56,609 nt of DNA from JANXSG01 sp038203935 (GTDB lineage Bacteria > Armatimonadota > Chthonomonadetes > Chthonomonadales > Chthonomonadaceae). The stretch is taken from positions 1-56,609 of the forward strand of contig JBBRDM010000006.1 of NCBI GenBank assembly GCA_038203935.1, read 5' to 3'. How positions within the stretch are numbered: position 1 is the stretch's first letter; each line of letters begins with the position of its first letter. This document shows positions 8,233-17,157 of the stretch, piece by piece. Below the pieces are notes generated by a model. The model saw only the letters and a list, made by a program, of their open reading frames with translations. It was not told the DNA's origin and did not search any database. Position numbers and translations under genes: made by a program.

Positions 8233-8525
8233 TTTATCTTCCTCAAAGTCTATTATAAAGTTTGCCGCATGCTGAAAATCAAATAGGACACATAAAATGA
8301 TCTTTATTACTGCGCAGCACCACGACGCACATTACTCTAAGACGCATAATTTTCATTTTGGGTTCAGATCATCTAGTATGTCTGCCGATCTATTATCGGC
8401 ATATTTGGATGTAATTATTCATACTGGTAATAATATCTATTTTAAAATTGATTAATTAATGCAATTAATTTCAATTTATATAGATTTCTGTAGCATTTTA
8501 AAAACTGATTAGCGAAAGGTGTTGT
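8233..8525. other. AT-rich divergent intergenic region
   Basis: Nearly 300 bp of strongly AT-rich DNA (notably 8400-8510, long runs such as TTAATTAATGCAATTAATTTC) between the minus-strand 105-aa ORF and the plus-strand propeller gene. It most likely holds promoters for both directions. I see no further ORF and no convincing -35/-10 pair. Confidence 0.5.
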
Positions 8526-9587
8526 ATGGCAGAAAATGCAGGGAAAGAGTTCGGAGTTTTGCCGCTTTTTGACCCTACCGAAAGCCGCTTGATCCGGGCC
8601 CCGCTCGAAGAGGGGAAGGGGTGGTGGGCCGGCGCTCCTTCAGCAATGTTTGATCAGGTTACCAATCATTTCTATATTGTCTATCGTCTCAGGCAGCCAC
8701 GAGATCAAGGCCGCGGCATTGAGTGCCGAATCGCAGTCAGTGATAATGGCGTCTCTTTTACCGATATATGGGCGCTTCCGAAATCTACGTTAGGGGCGCT
8801 TTCCGTGGAACGGTGCTCGCTCATCAGAGGTTTCGATGGTAAGTGGAAACTTTATATCAGTTATGCCTGCCCTGATGATGGGAGATGGCGTATCAGCCTG
8901 TTAGAGGCGAACGAACCGGATGAGTTCGATGTTTCTAAAATGATCCCTCTTTTCACAGCAGACAGCCTGGGTGTAGAAGGTGTCAAAGATCCCAACGTGT
9001 TTCTAATTGGCCGGATGTTCTATATGCTCGTGAGCTATGCCACCAGAGAGCCTGCGATTGACCCTGCGCAGGAAGGAAACAAACACGCTACCGGAGATAT
9101 CTATGCGACTGGCCTTACGCGATCGCGCACCGGCGCAGCCGTCAGTGGTGATGGCAGAAGATTCCAGTGGCTTGGCGATGTCTCTCCCAGAGCAGAGTTT
9201 ACGCCCAGCCTGAATTCTGATGGAGAAATTGAGGGACACGCAGATGTGAGCTGGGATGATTATTGCAGGCGGACAGGGGCGCTGGTTCCTCTTGAATCGG
9301 GAGGATATCTTGCTTTCTACGACGGCAGTGCATCTGTGGAGGAAAATTACGAAGAGAAAACGGGATTAGCGATGACTTTCGACCTGAAAAACTACTACTC
9401 GCTCTCCCCGGATGCTCCGGGTATTATCTCTCCTTATGGAACTGGCAGCCTGCGCTATATCGATGTGCTTCCGGTCGGCCATGAACTTTTCTACTACTTT
9501 GAAATGGCCCAGCCCGGCGGAGGCCATGATCTGCGAGTCAGCGTAGTGGAGCGTGATAATATCGCCATGTTGAACAGCGCTTTTTGA
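8526..9587 (+). CDS. Five-bladed beta-propeller glycosidase-like protein
   Basis: 353 residues without a signal peptide. Repeating strand units such as GAPSAMFDQVTNHFYIVYRL and GVKDPNVFLIGRMFYMLVSY are typical of the five-bladed propeller shared by GH43, GH117 and GH130. The KDPNV element would carry the conserved Asp that sits in the funnel of these enzymes. I cannot assign a GH family; it differs from the clear GH130 protein at 16.0 kb. It is probably cytoplasmic and acts on oligosaccharides, fitting the carbohydrate setting. GAAAGGTG lies just upstream of ATG 8526. An upstream AT-rich region suggests its own promoter. Confidence 0.65.
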   Translation: MAENAGKEFGVLPLFDPTESRLIRAPLEEGKGWWAGAPSAMFDQVTNHFYIVYRLRQPRDQGRGIECRIAVSDNGVSFTDIWALPKSTLGALSVERCSLIRGFDGKWKLYISYACPDDGRWRISLLEANEPDEFDVSKMIPLFTADSLGVEGVKDPNVFLIGRMFYMLVSYATREPAIDPAQEGNKHATGDIYATGLTRSRTGAAVSGDGRRFQWLGDVSPRAEFTPSLNSDGEIEGHADVSWDDYCRRTGALVPLESGGYLAFYDGSASVEENYEEKTGLAMTFDLKNYYSLSPDAPGIISPYGTGSLRYIDVLPVGHELFYYFEMAQPGGGHDLRVSVVERDNIAMLNSAF

Positions 9588-9796
9588 TTTTTACATAGGC
9601 GCACCTGGAGAGCTTTACCATTTTCACAGTACGCTGTGATCCCGGAACACCTGCGTTCCAACATGAGCCTTTTCTTAGATAGGGTATACTACATCACTAA
9701 TTCTCACCATCGGTGAAGTTGGCAAATATACAAAGCCTAAAATTGTCTTGCTTACTCCTTAGAAAGAGTGGAAGCAGGGCACAAGGAGATTACCGA

Positions 9797-10636
9797 ATGC
9801 ATTTCAAACCCGTTGCCGTTAATTCGGCCGGGATGCAGACCGCCCATATCAGTCTCGCTTCCTTACGCAAAACAATCACATTTACCGCTGCTGCTTCCAT
9901 TGCTCTATTCCCTGCACTAACTTCTTCCGCAGATCAGGCACAAGATGTACTTAAAAAAATGGAGAGTGTCTACAACGCGGCGAAGTCGTTCGAGGGCTCC
10001 ATCAACATAAAGCAGTCTGGAAAAGGCCCCGACGGCAAGCTTGTTTCCGCCGTCACCGTCCAGCAGGTTCGGTATAAAGCGCCGAATTTGTTTACAGTAT
10101 CCATGAAAATATCTGTCGTTGGCGGGCCTAAAAAAAATCAGACTCAGACCGAAAAAATTGTTTCTGATGGCAAGATAGTATATCAGTATGTTCCAGAAAA
10201 AAATGAGTATGTTAAGAGGCCAGTTCCCCCTTCGCTTCCACTTCCCTCTTTTTTGCAGCTTGTGATGCAGCGGCTCTCATTACCCCGCCCTGGTATTCCA
10301 AATACCACCATGGGAAAACCTACTTCGCTGCAGGGCCGCGCTGTAAATACTATCCAAATTCGTCCTGGAACATCAGTGACACCGCCATTCACCTTTCTCA
10401 TTGACAAAAAGACTTCTGAACTTTTGAAAATTACGGTTACCAGTCCTAAAATCAACATCGTTGTGGATATGTCGGATCAAAAGCTCAACTCCAATATCAG
10501 CCCTTCCCTATTCGCATTCAAACTTCCCGCCGGGGCAAAAGAGATTCAGCCGCCTTCACCAACTGGGGCTCGAGGTCCCGGTGGACCCGGTATACCAGGC
10601 ACTCCGCAAGGAATTGCTCCTAACGGCAGCCGCTAA
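9797..10636 (+). CDS. LolA/RseB-like exported protein
   Basis: 279 residues from ATG 9797, chosen because AAGGAG at 9783-9788 has ideal spacing; an in-frame GTG at 9713 would add 28 unlikely residues. A signal peptide with a long n-region ends near TSSA/DQ (about residues 30-47). The mature part starts DVLKKMESVYNAAKSFEGSI and has the strand pattern of the LolA/LppX/RseB half-barrel that carries lipid acyl chains (TLQVRYKAPN-type strands, FLIDKKTSELLKI). The tail is Pro/Gly-rich (PTGARGPGGPGIPGTP). It would act in the periplasm as a lipoprotein or lipid carrier. The next gene begins 2 nt after its stop. Confidence 0.7.
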   Translation: MHFKPVAVNSAGMQTAHISLASLRKTITFTAAASIALFPALTSSADQAQDVLKKMESVYNAAKSFEGSINIKQSGKGPDGKLVSAVTVQQVRYKAPNLFTVSMKISVVGGPKKNQTQTEKIVSDGKIVYQYVPEKNEYVKRPVPPSLPLPSFLQLVMQRLSLPRPGIPNTTMGKPTSLQGRAVNTIQIRPGTSVTPPFTFLIDKKTSELLKITVTSPKINIVVDMSDQKLNSNISPSLFAFKLPAGAKEIQPPSPTGARGPGGPGIPGTPQGIAPNGSR

Positions 10637-10638
10637 AT

Positions 10639-11277
10639 ATGCAGGGCAAGTACCAAAAAATATATCTGGTCCGTCACGGCGTGACGGACTGGAATAGAGG
10701 CCTTCGCATGCAGGGGCACTCCGATGTGCCCCTGAACCCCGATGGCACAGCGCAGGCTGAACGAATTGGCGCCAGAATGTCCGTCCATCCATTCCCCCCC
10801 GAAATCGTCTACTCAAGTGATTTGTCTCGTGCAGTTGAGACTGCTGAAGCGGTTGCGAAGCCCCTGAATTTGGAAGTTAAAATCAACCCGATGCTCCGAG
10901 AGACGATGCTTGGAGAGTGGGAAGGGCTGACCCGGGCAGAGATTATCGAGCGAGGTGATGGGGATTTACTAGAGAAGTATATCGCCGATTCCTATTATGC
11001 CAGGCCGCCGGGCGGTGAATCGCTTGATAATGTGTGGGATCGAATGCTGACTGTATTTTCACAGATTATACAAGAGCATCCAGAATCGCGGATCGCGATC
11101 ATCGGGCATGGCGGCAGCTTGAGATCGCTAATATGCCACACGATGGATGCTCCCGTAACTTCTATGCGCCGCATCTGGCTGGACAACGCCTCTCTCTCAG
11201 TTCTGGACTATGCCGGCCCCTCCGCATCGCACAACCGTATCCTGCTTCTGAATGATACCAGCCATCTGCAGTCCTAG
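10639..11277 (+). CDS. Histidine phosphatase family protein (phosphoglycerate-mutase-like)
   Basis: 212 residues. The phosphohistidine motif LVRHGVTDWN is at residues 10-19, and the second catalytic His is in IIGHGGSLRSLI (about residues 153-164). Arg/His/Glu positions of the branch-1 histidine phosphatases are in place (SDLSRAVETAEAV, MLRETMLGEWEG). Such enzymes dephosphorylate small metabolites, for example alpha-ribazole phosphate (CobC), 3-phosphoglycerate (GpmB) or sugar phosphates; the sequence does not settle which. It is co-transcribed with the LolA-like gene. A 7-bp hairpin follows the stop. Confidence 0.88.
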   Translation: MQGKYQKIYLVRHGVTDWNRGLRMQGHSDVPLNPDGTAQAERIGARMSVHPFPPEIVYSSDLSRAVETAEAVAKPLNLEVKINPMLRETMLGEWEGLTRAEIIERGDGDLLEKYIADSYYARPPGGESLDNVWDRMLTVFSQIIQEHPESRIAIIGHGGSLRSLICHTMDAPVTSMRRIWLDNASLSVLDYAGPSASHNRILLLNDTSHLQS

Positions 11278-11280
11278 AGG

Positions 11281-11297
11281 CTGGAAGTTTCTTCCAG
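11281..11297 (+). terminator. Hairpin after the phosphatase gene
   Basis: CTGGAAG, a TTT loop and CTTCCAG form a perfect 7-bp stem starting 3 nt after the stop codon. No U-run follows, so it may be an mRNA-end stabiliser or weak terminator. Confidence 0.4.
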
Positions 11298-11364
11298 ACA
11301 GAAAAGTGAAGCCCATCGTAAGATATTTTAACACTATTCATAGCTGCTCAGGAGGATTTAAATC

Positions 11365-13503
11365 ATGTCCATGATGACATCGATGTGTATTTGTTTGATA
11401 TTGTCGGGCTCTATCATGAGCTCAGTCGAGGTGTCGGCTGCCTCTGAATCACCGATTGGAACCATTCCCCGCGTCGAGCTGATGCCGTCTCAGCCTCTGC
11501 CTTATCTCATAAGAAACTGGAAAAAAACTGCAGACGACTACACCAAATTTGTCTTCGATTTTGATAAGAAGGGGCAGTATCTTCCGACAGTACACTGGCT
11601 GGAAAAGAAGCAAAATGCTTTTACTCTGCCAAGCTATCTCGGGAGGCCGGGGCCGGAGGGGGTCAACTGTATCGCTGCGGTGGTAACGGGAATGCTTTCC
11701 GGGCATGATATGACGAAATACAAGGGCCACGATTGGGTAAAAATGTGCCAGGAGTACTACAGCCCGAAGGACGGCGTCTATATCAATAATATGCACAGCA
11801 GGGTTTCCGGCTCATTCTGGTACGATATCTATCCCAATATCCTCATGTTCCAACTGGCAGATCGCTATCCAAAATCTGGCGGGGAACATATGCTCGAAGT
11901 CGCCGATAGCTGGTATCGCGCCAGCGCGGCTATGGGTGGAAAGTCAGATCCCACCTTGCTTCCGAATTTTTACCATACCGGCTTCAGTTTCGAAACAATG
12001 TTACCAAGCGATAACGGTCACTGGATAGAGCCGGATTCTGCTGCGGGCATCGCCTGGCTCGAATACATGGCCTATTCCCGCAAAAAAGATCCCCGATTTA
12101 TTGCTGCAGCAGACTGGGGAGTACAGTCACTGCAGAAGCGGCCGCTGGAGAAAAATCCGCTCTATGAGGTACTGCTGCCATTCGGCGCGCTCACAGCTGC
12201 CCGAATGAATGCCGAGTTAGGGCGGGATTACGATGTCCAAAAACTAATGAACTGGTGTTTTGATGCGGGAGATGAGCGCGCAGCAAGGCCCGGATGGTGC
12301 ATTATCGCAGCAAATTTTGGAAAAGTCGATTGCAGCGGATTATCGGGAACTATGCTGGATACCCAGGGTTACGCGTTCGCCATGGACACATTCGCCTGGG
12401 CTGGCTCCCTGACACCTGTTGCGCGATACGACCCACGTTTTGCCCGAAGCATTGGAAAATGGATGCACAGCCTTGCAAATTCAGCCCGGCTCTTCTACCC
12501 TTCCAATCTGCCAAAAGACCATCAGGATAACTGGCTCTGGTCTAAAAAGTACGACCCTGATTCCTGTCTTCCCTATGAAGGGCTGCGCGGACAGGCGCTT
12601 CGATTTGCCAGTCTGTCCGAAAATGCCGAACAGACCAGAGGGCGGGAAGTTTCCGGCTCAGCAAAGAGCACCTATCGGCTGGACAATGCGACTCAGAATT
12701 TTGAAACGACTGTTTCAGAAGGAATCGAGCAGTTGGACCACATTTGGAAAGTACCGATACCTTATGCTGGGCAGCACGATCTGGAAATTTACTCAAAATG
12801 TGTTGCTGATAGGAATGTAGCTCACGGTTTTCACTATCTCTGGTCACAGAACATTTCCGGCCCATATAAGCCTCTCTTCGATATTATTGAAACAGACCAG
12901 ATCACCTGGCACAGCGGCCCCCTTCCGAATGTCTCTGGCGGATCTTCCATCTATCGCAAAGCCGTCCAGATTAAAGGAACGGGCCATCAAACTCTGCAGG
13001 TCGACCAGATTAGAGTACGCTCCCTCGATTCCTCCCTCTCTCCCTATGGAACTGGCGACGCGCAGGGATGGGGCGGCCCCTCAAACCTCTGCTTGTATGG
13101 CGGTTCCCATGTGGGCTATCTTGGCGCTATCGTAAAAACTACGAATGATACTACCATTCCACGCTTCGACCTTCTCGCTACAGACTGGTACCATGGATCA
13201 GCCTACCCCTCGTTCCTTCTCTATAATCCCAGTAAACAGATACGCAAGGTTTCATTTCCAGTCGGGTCGAAAACTGTCGATATTTACGATTCCGTATCTC
13301 ATCGATTCCTTCAGCGAAGTGCAATCAAAGACGCTTCCATTCAGATTCCTGGCGATAGTTCGGTGGTACTGGCGATAACGCCTGCTGGGGGCCGCATTAC
13401 TCGAAATCGCGATCGCCTGCTGGTAGATGGAGTTATCGTGGACTATCATTCCCACGAATCGAAAATCGGATTTAACGGCTTAAATCCCAGCTTAAAAAAT
13501 TAA
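11365..13503 (+). CDS. Secreted protein of unknown family, (alpha/alpha)-toroid-like
   Basis: 712 residues. AGGAGG stands just before ATG 11365. A signal peptide ends near VSA/AS (about residue 25). Residues 70-430 contain repeated helix pairs with aromatic and acidic motifs (HSRVSGSFWYDIYPNI, HWIEPDSAAGIAWLEYMAYS, RPGWCIIAANFGKVDCSG) resembling the (alpha/alpha)6 barrels of glycoside hydrolases or uronate lyases. The C-terminal third is beta-rich with no clear domain call. The enzyme, if it is one, would act outside the cytoplasm on polysaccharide. It lies just upstream of the GntR-LacI regulator and may belong to its regulon (inference). No catalytic residues are claimed. Confidence 0.55.
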   Translation: MSMMTSMCICLILSGSIMSSVEVSAASESPIGTIPRVELMPSQPLPYLIRNWKKTADDYTKFVFDFDKKGQYLPTVHWLEKKQNAFTLPSYLGRPGPEGVNCIAAVVTGMLSGHDMTKYKGHDWVKMCQEYYSPKDGVYINNMHSRVSGSFWYDIYPNILMFQLADRYPKSGGEHMLEVADSWYRASAAMGGKSDPTLLPNFYHTGFSFETMLPSDNGHWIEPDSAAGIAWLEYMAYSRKKDPRFIAAADWGVQSLQKRPLEKNPLYEVLLPFGALTAARMNAELGRDYDVQKLMNWCFDAGDERAARPGWCIIAANFGKVDCSGLSGTMLDTQGYAFAMDTFAWAGSLTPVARYDPRFARSIGKWMHSLANSARLFYPSNLPKDHQDNWLWSKKYDPDSCLPYEGLRGQALRFASLSENAEQTRGREVSGSAKSTYRLDNATQNFETTVSEGIEQLDHIWKVPIPYAGQHDLEIYSKCVADRNVAHGFHYLWSQNISGPYKPLFDIIETDQITWHSGPLPNVSGGSSIYRKAVQIKGTGHQTLQVDQIRVRSLDSSLSPYGTGDAQGWGGPSNLCLYGGSHVGYLGAIVKTTNDTTIPRFDLLATDWYHGSAYPSFLLYNPSKQIRKVSFPVGSKTVDIYDSVSHRFLQRSAIKDASIQIPGDSSVVLAITPAGGRITRNRDRLLVDGVIVDYHSHESKIGFNGLNPSLKN

Positions 13504-13605
13504 AATCAGTACGATTATATCGCCAATAATGCAATTATCTTGCTACTCTGCTTAGAGAGTTATGCTCCCCATCGCAAAAGCTGGTGCAAAACATGTAAAA
13601 AATAC

Positions 13606-13634
13606 TTGACATCTGGAAAAAACTGTGTTATTTT
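13606..13634 (+). promoter_or_regulatory. Sigma-70 promoter of the GntR-LacI regulator
   Basis: TTGACA (13606-13611), a 17-bp spacer and TATTTT (13629-13634) with an extended -10 TGT directly before it. Start of transcription would fall near 13641, about 57 nt before the TTG start codon. Confidence 0.7.
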
Positions 13635-13697
13635 ATAAAAGCATAGTTCTTTGCAGATATAAACTATACTTTTATCGAATCTTATAGGAATGATCGC

Positions 13698-14795
13698 TTG
13701 GAAGAGATTCAGAACGAGGGACGGTCCCCTCTTTACAAAAGAATCAAAGCGGAGATAGTGCACCAGATTGCTGCGTCAAAACTGCTGCCGGGTTCTCCTC
13801 TGCCCACACGATCAGACCTTGCTGCCCAGTATCGCACCACGCGCGCTACAATAGATAAAGCGATGCAGGAACTGGCACGAGACGGCATTGTAACCGGTGG
13901 CAGCGGGCGCCGTACGTTCGTAATGGGTCCCTCCTCTCAGACTGTATGCTCGATTGCTGTTGTCTGGAGCGCTCCAGAAGAGCATATCAACTCTGCCGGT
14001 GGTGATTTCTTCGGGCCGCTCATTAGTGGAATTCGCCATGCCTGCGCGGAATTTATGCTGGAAGTTCACTTTCGAGCCACACAGCTCACTTCTTATGCAG
14101 ACGTTCTTGCGGATACAGGCGCACAAGGACTGCTGGTTTTGCGCCCGGACTACAGTGAAGTACCTACTCTTGAAAAACTCAGCGATGATGGAATTCCCAT
14201 TGTCACGGTGCCGGGAATTATGGAAGCCAGCCGTGTCGCCTCCGTCTCTTCCGATAACTTCATGGGAATGGAGCAGGCAGTCAGTCATCTCGTTTCCCTG
14301 GGGCACGAAGATATTGGATTCGTCTGCCTGACGGGAACTGTGCCCGACCATTTTGAACGGCTCCAGGGTTTTCACCAGGCGATTGGAAGGCGAAATCTCC
14401 GGCTGAATCCGAAGTGGCTCTATCTTACGCATGCTATTCATCCAGCTGAATTCACTTCACTCTGCCGGGCGTTAATCCAGCCATCCGAACTGCCGACAGC
14501 GATGATTGCTTCCGATTTCTTAATGGGGCTTGCAGCGCTGCGCAGGCTGACTGATCTCGAAAAAAGTGTTCCGCGAGATGTTTCCCTGGTTAATTTTGAC
14601 GATGCTCCTGCTGCCGCGCACGTCTCGCCTGCCATGACCGTTGTGAAGCAGAGCGTCAGTCTGCTGGCTTACCATGGCGTCCAGAGGCTGGTACAGATGA
14701 TCAAGGGCGAAGAAGCTCCACTTATCGATCGTATTCCTACTGAACTCGTTATTCGCGAGTCCACAACTCATCCGCGCCGCCAGCGGTCTCTATAA
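13698..14795 (+). CDS. GntR-LacI hybrid transcriptional regulator
   Basis: 365 residues starting at TTG 13698 (ATAGGAA just upstream). Residues 10-75 are a GntR winged helix (PLYKRIKAEIVHQI, LPTRSDLAAQYRTTRATIDK). Residues 80-355 are a LacI-type periplasmic-binding-protein sensor, seen in FGPLISGIRHAC, GLLVLRPDY, SDNFMGMEQAVSHLVSLGHE and FDDAPAAAHVSPAMTVV. This architecture is the same as in AraR of Bacillus and is abundant in Armatimonadota. It should bind a sugar and release an operator. It sits at the head of a pseudopilin, small membrane protein and GH130 series, the probable targets. Confidence 0.92.
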   Translation: MEEIQNEGRSPLYKRIKAEIVHQIAASKLLPGSPLPTRSDLAAQYRTTRATIDKAMQELARDGIVTGGSGRRTFVMGPSSQTVCSIAVVWSAPEEHINSAGGDFFGPLISGIRHACAEFMLEVHFRATQLTSYADVLADTGAQGLLVLRPDYSEVPTLEKLSDDGIPIVTVPGIMEASRVASVSSDNFMGMEQAVSHLVSLGHEDIGFVCLTGTVPDHFERLQGFHQAIGRRNLRLNPKWLYLTHAIHPAEFTSLCRALIQPSELPTAMIASDFLMGLAALRRLTDLEKSVPRDVSLVNFDDAPAAAHVSPAMTVVKQSVSLLAYHGVQRLVQMIKGEEAPLIDRIPTELVIRESTTHPRRQRSL

Positions 14796-14904
14796 AGAGA
14801 ACAAAGATGTATCATACCAAACCGAACCACGACGGCCGTGGTTTAATCCTGAAGGAGAGAACAATGAGGAATCATTCCCAATCAAACCACACGCGAAGTG
14901 GTTT
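14796..14904 (+). repeat. Imperfect tandem duplication (period 60 bp) over a start region
   Basis: Bases 14796-14844 and 14856-14904 align without gaps at exact 60-bp offset with 36 of 49 identities. Both copies begin AGAGAACAA, contain ATCAT and end GTGGTTT. Each also holds AACCAC-N7-GTGGTT (14825-14843 and 14885-14903), a dyad that could bind a dimeric regulator. The second copy spans the actual ribosome site and start of the pseudopilin gene. Confidence 0.7.
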
Positions 14905-15688
14905 CACTCTAATTGAACTGCTCGTCGTTATTGCAATTATTGCGATACTGGCGGCCATTTTATTCCCGGTATTTGCACAGGCTCGCGAAAAAGCGCGCCA
15001 GATATCCTGCCTTTCCAACCTGAAACAGATTGGCCTGGCATTTCTAATGTACACCCAGGACTACGATGAGACTTTTCCATCCACAACCCAGGCAAATGGC
15101 GGATGCGCACCTCTATCTGACTGGTGGGGAGCCGGCGGCGGCTGGACTACATGGGTGAATCCCTATATCAAGGCAGGAGGCCTCTACCATTGCCCCAGCG
15201 CCGAATCACCTTTCTGGCTTGCAGGTGCGCCTGAGGGTTGGTGCGGCACACCCGATCCTGCTGAAGTAAACCTGCTGAAACAGACAGCTACCCAGGGATC
15301 AACCTACTTCTATCGAAAAGCATCCGCAATTGCAGCTCGAAGTGATATTGCAGGTCACGCCATCACAGACGCTGAATTCTCACTGCCTGCACAGAACTAT
15401 ATAGTAGTTGAGTATGCTGCATGGCACAGAGATCGTAAAACAACTCTGTACAACAATCCTGTCGATGTTAATAAGCTCGACCTGAATACGGTGTTCATAG
15501 ATGGACATGCCAAGCAGGTCAAAGGCAAACAGTGGCGTGCTAACAGCCCTGTGAGAGATATGGGCTGGGGCTATCCGGAGCCAAAAGGAGCAGACTTGGA
15601 TTGGTTCTTAACTTCTGACACGGATACAGGCTGTCCTCGCTGTAATGCGGCCTCTCCTGCCACAGGCGATGCTCACGATATCGACTAG
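14864..15688 (+). CDS. DUF1559-like pseudopilin with prepilin leader, copy 1
   Basis: 274 residues from ATG 14864, chosen for GAAGGAGA at 14851-14858. A short basic leader ends in a prepilin cleavage site, SG/FTLIELLVVIAI, cut by a PilD-type peptidase after Gly; the following 20 hydrophobic residues form the assembly helix. LFPVFAQAREKARQISCLSN and YTQDYDETFP are hallmarks of the Armatimonadota/Planctomycete expansion. The C-terminal VFIDGHAKQVKG matches the H-X9-DG-type end. It would be assembled or anchored through the GspF-like platform. It follows the GntR-LacI gene by about 70 nt and precedes a terminator-like hairpin. Confidence 0.9.
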   Translation: MRNHSQSNHTRSGFTLIELLVVIAIIAILAAILFPVFAQAREKARQISCLSNLKQIGLAFLMYTQDYDETFPSTTQANGGCAPLSDWWGAGGGWTTWVNPYIKAGGLYHCPSAESPFWLAGAPEGWCGTPDPAEVNLLKQTATQGSTYFYRKASAIAARSDIAGHAITDAEFSLPAQNYIVVEYAAWHRDRKTTLYNNPVDVNKLDLNTVFIDGHAKQVKGKQWRANSPVRDMGWGYPEPKGADLDWFLTSDTDTGCPRCNAASPATGDAHDID

Positions 15689-15699
15689 TTTCAGTCCGG

Positions 15700-15746
15700 G
15701 TGGGGAGGTGGAGTCAAGATGCTTCTCCTCTCCACTCATTTTATTT
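15700..15746 (+). terminator. Terminator-like hairpin between pseudopilin and small membrane protein
   Basis: Imperfect 14-bp stem (15700-15713 with 15722-15735, 11 pairs) with an 8-nt loop, followed by TCATTTTATTTT. The U-rich tract runs into the Shine-Dalgarno of the next gene, so it may lower rather than abolish downstream expression. Confidence 0.55.
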
Positions 15747-15761
15747 TAGGAGTTGAAATTC

Positions 15762-15944
15762 GTGAAAAAAGAAGTGAACCCGAAGGTTATGGCTGCAGTT
15801 ATTGTCCTGGTAGTAGCAGTGCTTGGATTCTTTATGTACCACAAAGCTGCAAATAACGATCCAACACCTCGCCCGGACGCGAAGTATTTCAACGGTGGAG
15901 GCGGACCTTCAGCAGCAGCGACCGCACCTGCAACAACCAAGTAA
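15762..15944 (+). CDS. Small single-span membrane protein following pseudopilin, copy 1
   Basis: 60 residues from GTG 15762; TAGGAG at 15747-15752 supports this start over TTG 15753, which would leave no spacing. A basic N-terminus (KKEVNPK) precedes one membrane helix (about residues 9-26, VMAAVIVLVVAVLGFFMY), then a flexible Pro/Gly/Ala/Thr tail with a GGGG run. The tail would face the periplasm by the positive-inside rule. No family recognised. An analogous small protein follows the other pseudopilin at 26.3 kb, which argues that the pair is functional. Confidence 0.7.
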   Translation: MKKEVNPKVMAAVIVLVVAVLGFFMYHKAANNDPTPRPDAKYFNGGGGPSAAATAPATTK

Positions 15945-16002
15945 ATGGTTGAATTAGCGCTATATTTTCGCATCGGATGGAACGAATTATTAAGGAAACA
16001 AG

Positions 16003-17127
16003 GTGTCCCTCAAACCTTACGGAATTACAGTAGAGCGGCTTTGTAACGAAGCGCCAATCATCCAGCCGACAGACAACTGGTGGGAAAGCGGAGTCACTTT
16101 TAACTCGGCGGCAGTCTATCTGGAACGCTCGCCTATAAACGACCCTATCATCCGGAAGCTGCTCATCCAGGAAGATTTGAGCAGCCCGGAGCTAAATGAT
16201 GGTGTCGTGGCGCTGCACTACCGGGCGCGCCCTCAGACTGATGCCGGATATCGCTGGAATCGTTCCTTTATCGGCCTCGCAGTTTTCACCCCGGATCTGC
16301 ATATGCTGAAGCGATGGGAATATCCAGTTATTTCTCCCGGGGAATCCCCAGACGATCCTGACTACCTCGGTGTGGAAGATCCGCGGATTACCCGCATTGG
16401 AGATACTTTTTACGCTGTCTACTGCGGAGCAACGGCTTTTTCAGAGGATACCGACTGGACGGCGGCGAACTGTCTTGCATCCTCTAAAGATCTCATCCAT
16501 TGGCAGAAGCATGGTGTACTCAAGGGAAATATCGATACCGGGAAAAATAAGGATGGAGTGCTTTTTCCTGAAAAGATCGATGGGAAATTCATACTGCTGC
16601 ACCGACCCATGATCGAAAATATTCCAGGCCACCGCATCCACATCGCGGTAAGCGAATCGCTCACGGGAGTTTGGAAAGACTGCGGCCCTGTAATGAAAGC
16701 TATGGAGGATCCTGAATGTAAAGATTCCTGGGTGGGAGCAGGCTCGGTGCCAATTCCGCTGGGAAATCAGCGTTATCTAGTAATCTACCATACAGGTAAT
16801 CTGCTGATCGACGGAGATCGAGAATACGACCTCGATGCCGCAATCTTCAATTTTTCTAACTTTTCAGAACGTTTCCCTGAAACCGTGGTGGAAAGCCGTA
16901 TAGACCGCATTATGACACCACAAACTCAAACGGAGATTGGCGCGCCCTATACAGACAGCGTGTCCAATGTTGTTTTCACCTGCGGAACCTATGAATACCA
17001 GGGATATATCACACTCATTTATGGCGGCGGAGACACCTTCATTCTGGCTGCCAGAGTACATAAACAGACTCTTCTGGACGAACTCGATCGTATTGAGGCA
17101 CGAGTAAAAGCTGTTACTCACTGTTAA
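16003..17127 (+). CDS. GH130 family glycoside phosphorylase/hydrolase
   Basis: 374 residues from GTG 16003 (AAGGA at 15992-15996). GH130 members phosphorolyse or hydrolyse beta-mannosides. The signature GVEDPRIT at 123-130 holds the general-acid Asp126; KDGVLFPEKIDGKFILLHRP and WVGAGSVPI are further family blocks whose Arg/His residues bind phosphate or substrate. No signal peptide, so it acts in the cytoplasm on imported beta-mannosyl oligosaccharides. I cannot tell phosphorylase from hydrolase with certainty. It lies 58 nt downstream of the small membrane protein and 30 nt upstream of the TPR gene, so all may share a transcript. Confidence 0.88.
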   Translation: MSLKPYGITVERLCNEAPIIQPTDNWWESGVTFNSAAVYLERSPINDPIIRKLLIQEDLSSPELNDGVVALHYRARPQTDAGYRWNRSFIGLAVFTPDLHMLKRWEYPVISPGESPDDPDYLGVEDPRITRIGDTFYAVYCGATAFSEDTDWTAANCLASSKDLIHWQKHGVLKGNIDTGKNKDGVLFPEKIDGKFILLHRPMIENIPGHRIHIAVSESLTGVWKDCGPVMKAMEDPECKDSWVGAGSVPIPLGNQRYLVIYHTGNLLIDGDREYDLDAAIFNFSNFSERFPETVVESRIDRIMTPQTQTEIGAPYTDSVSNVVFTCGTYEYQGYITLIYGGGDTFILAARVHKQTLLDELDRIEARVKAVTHC

Positions 17128-17157
17128 ATTGCTAACCTCACTTCCGACAATCATAAT

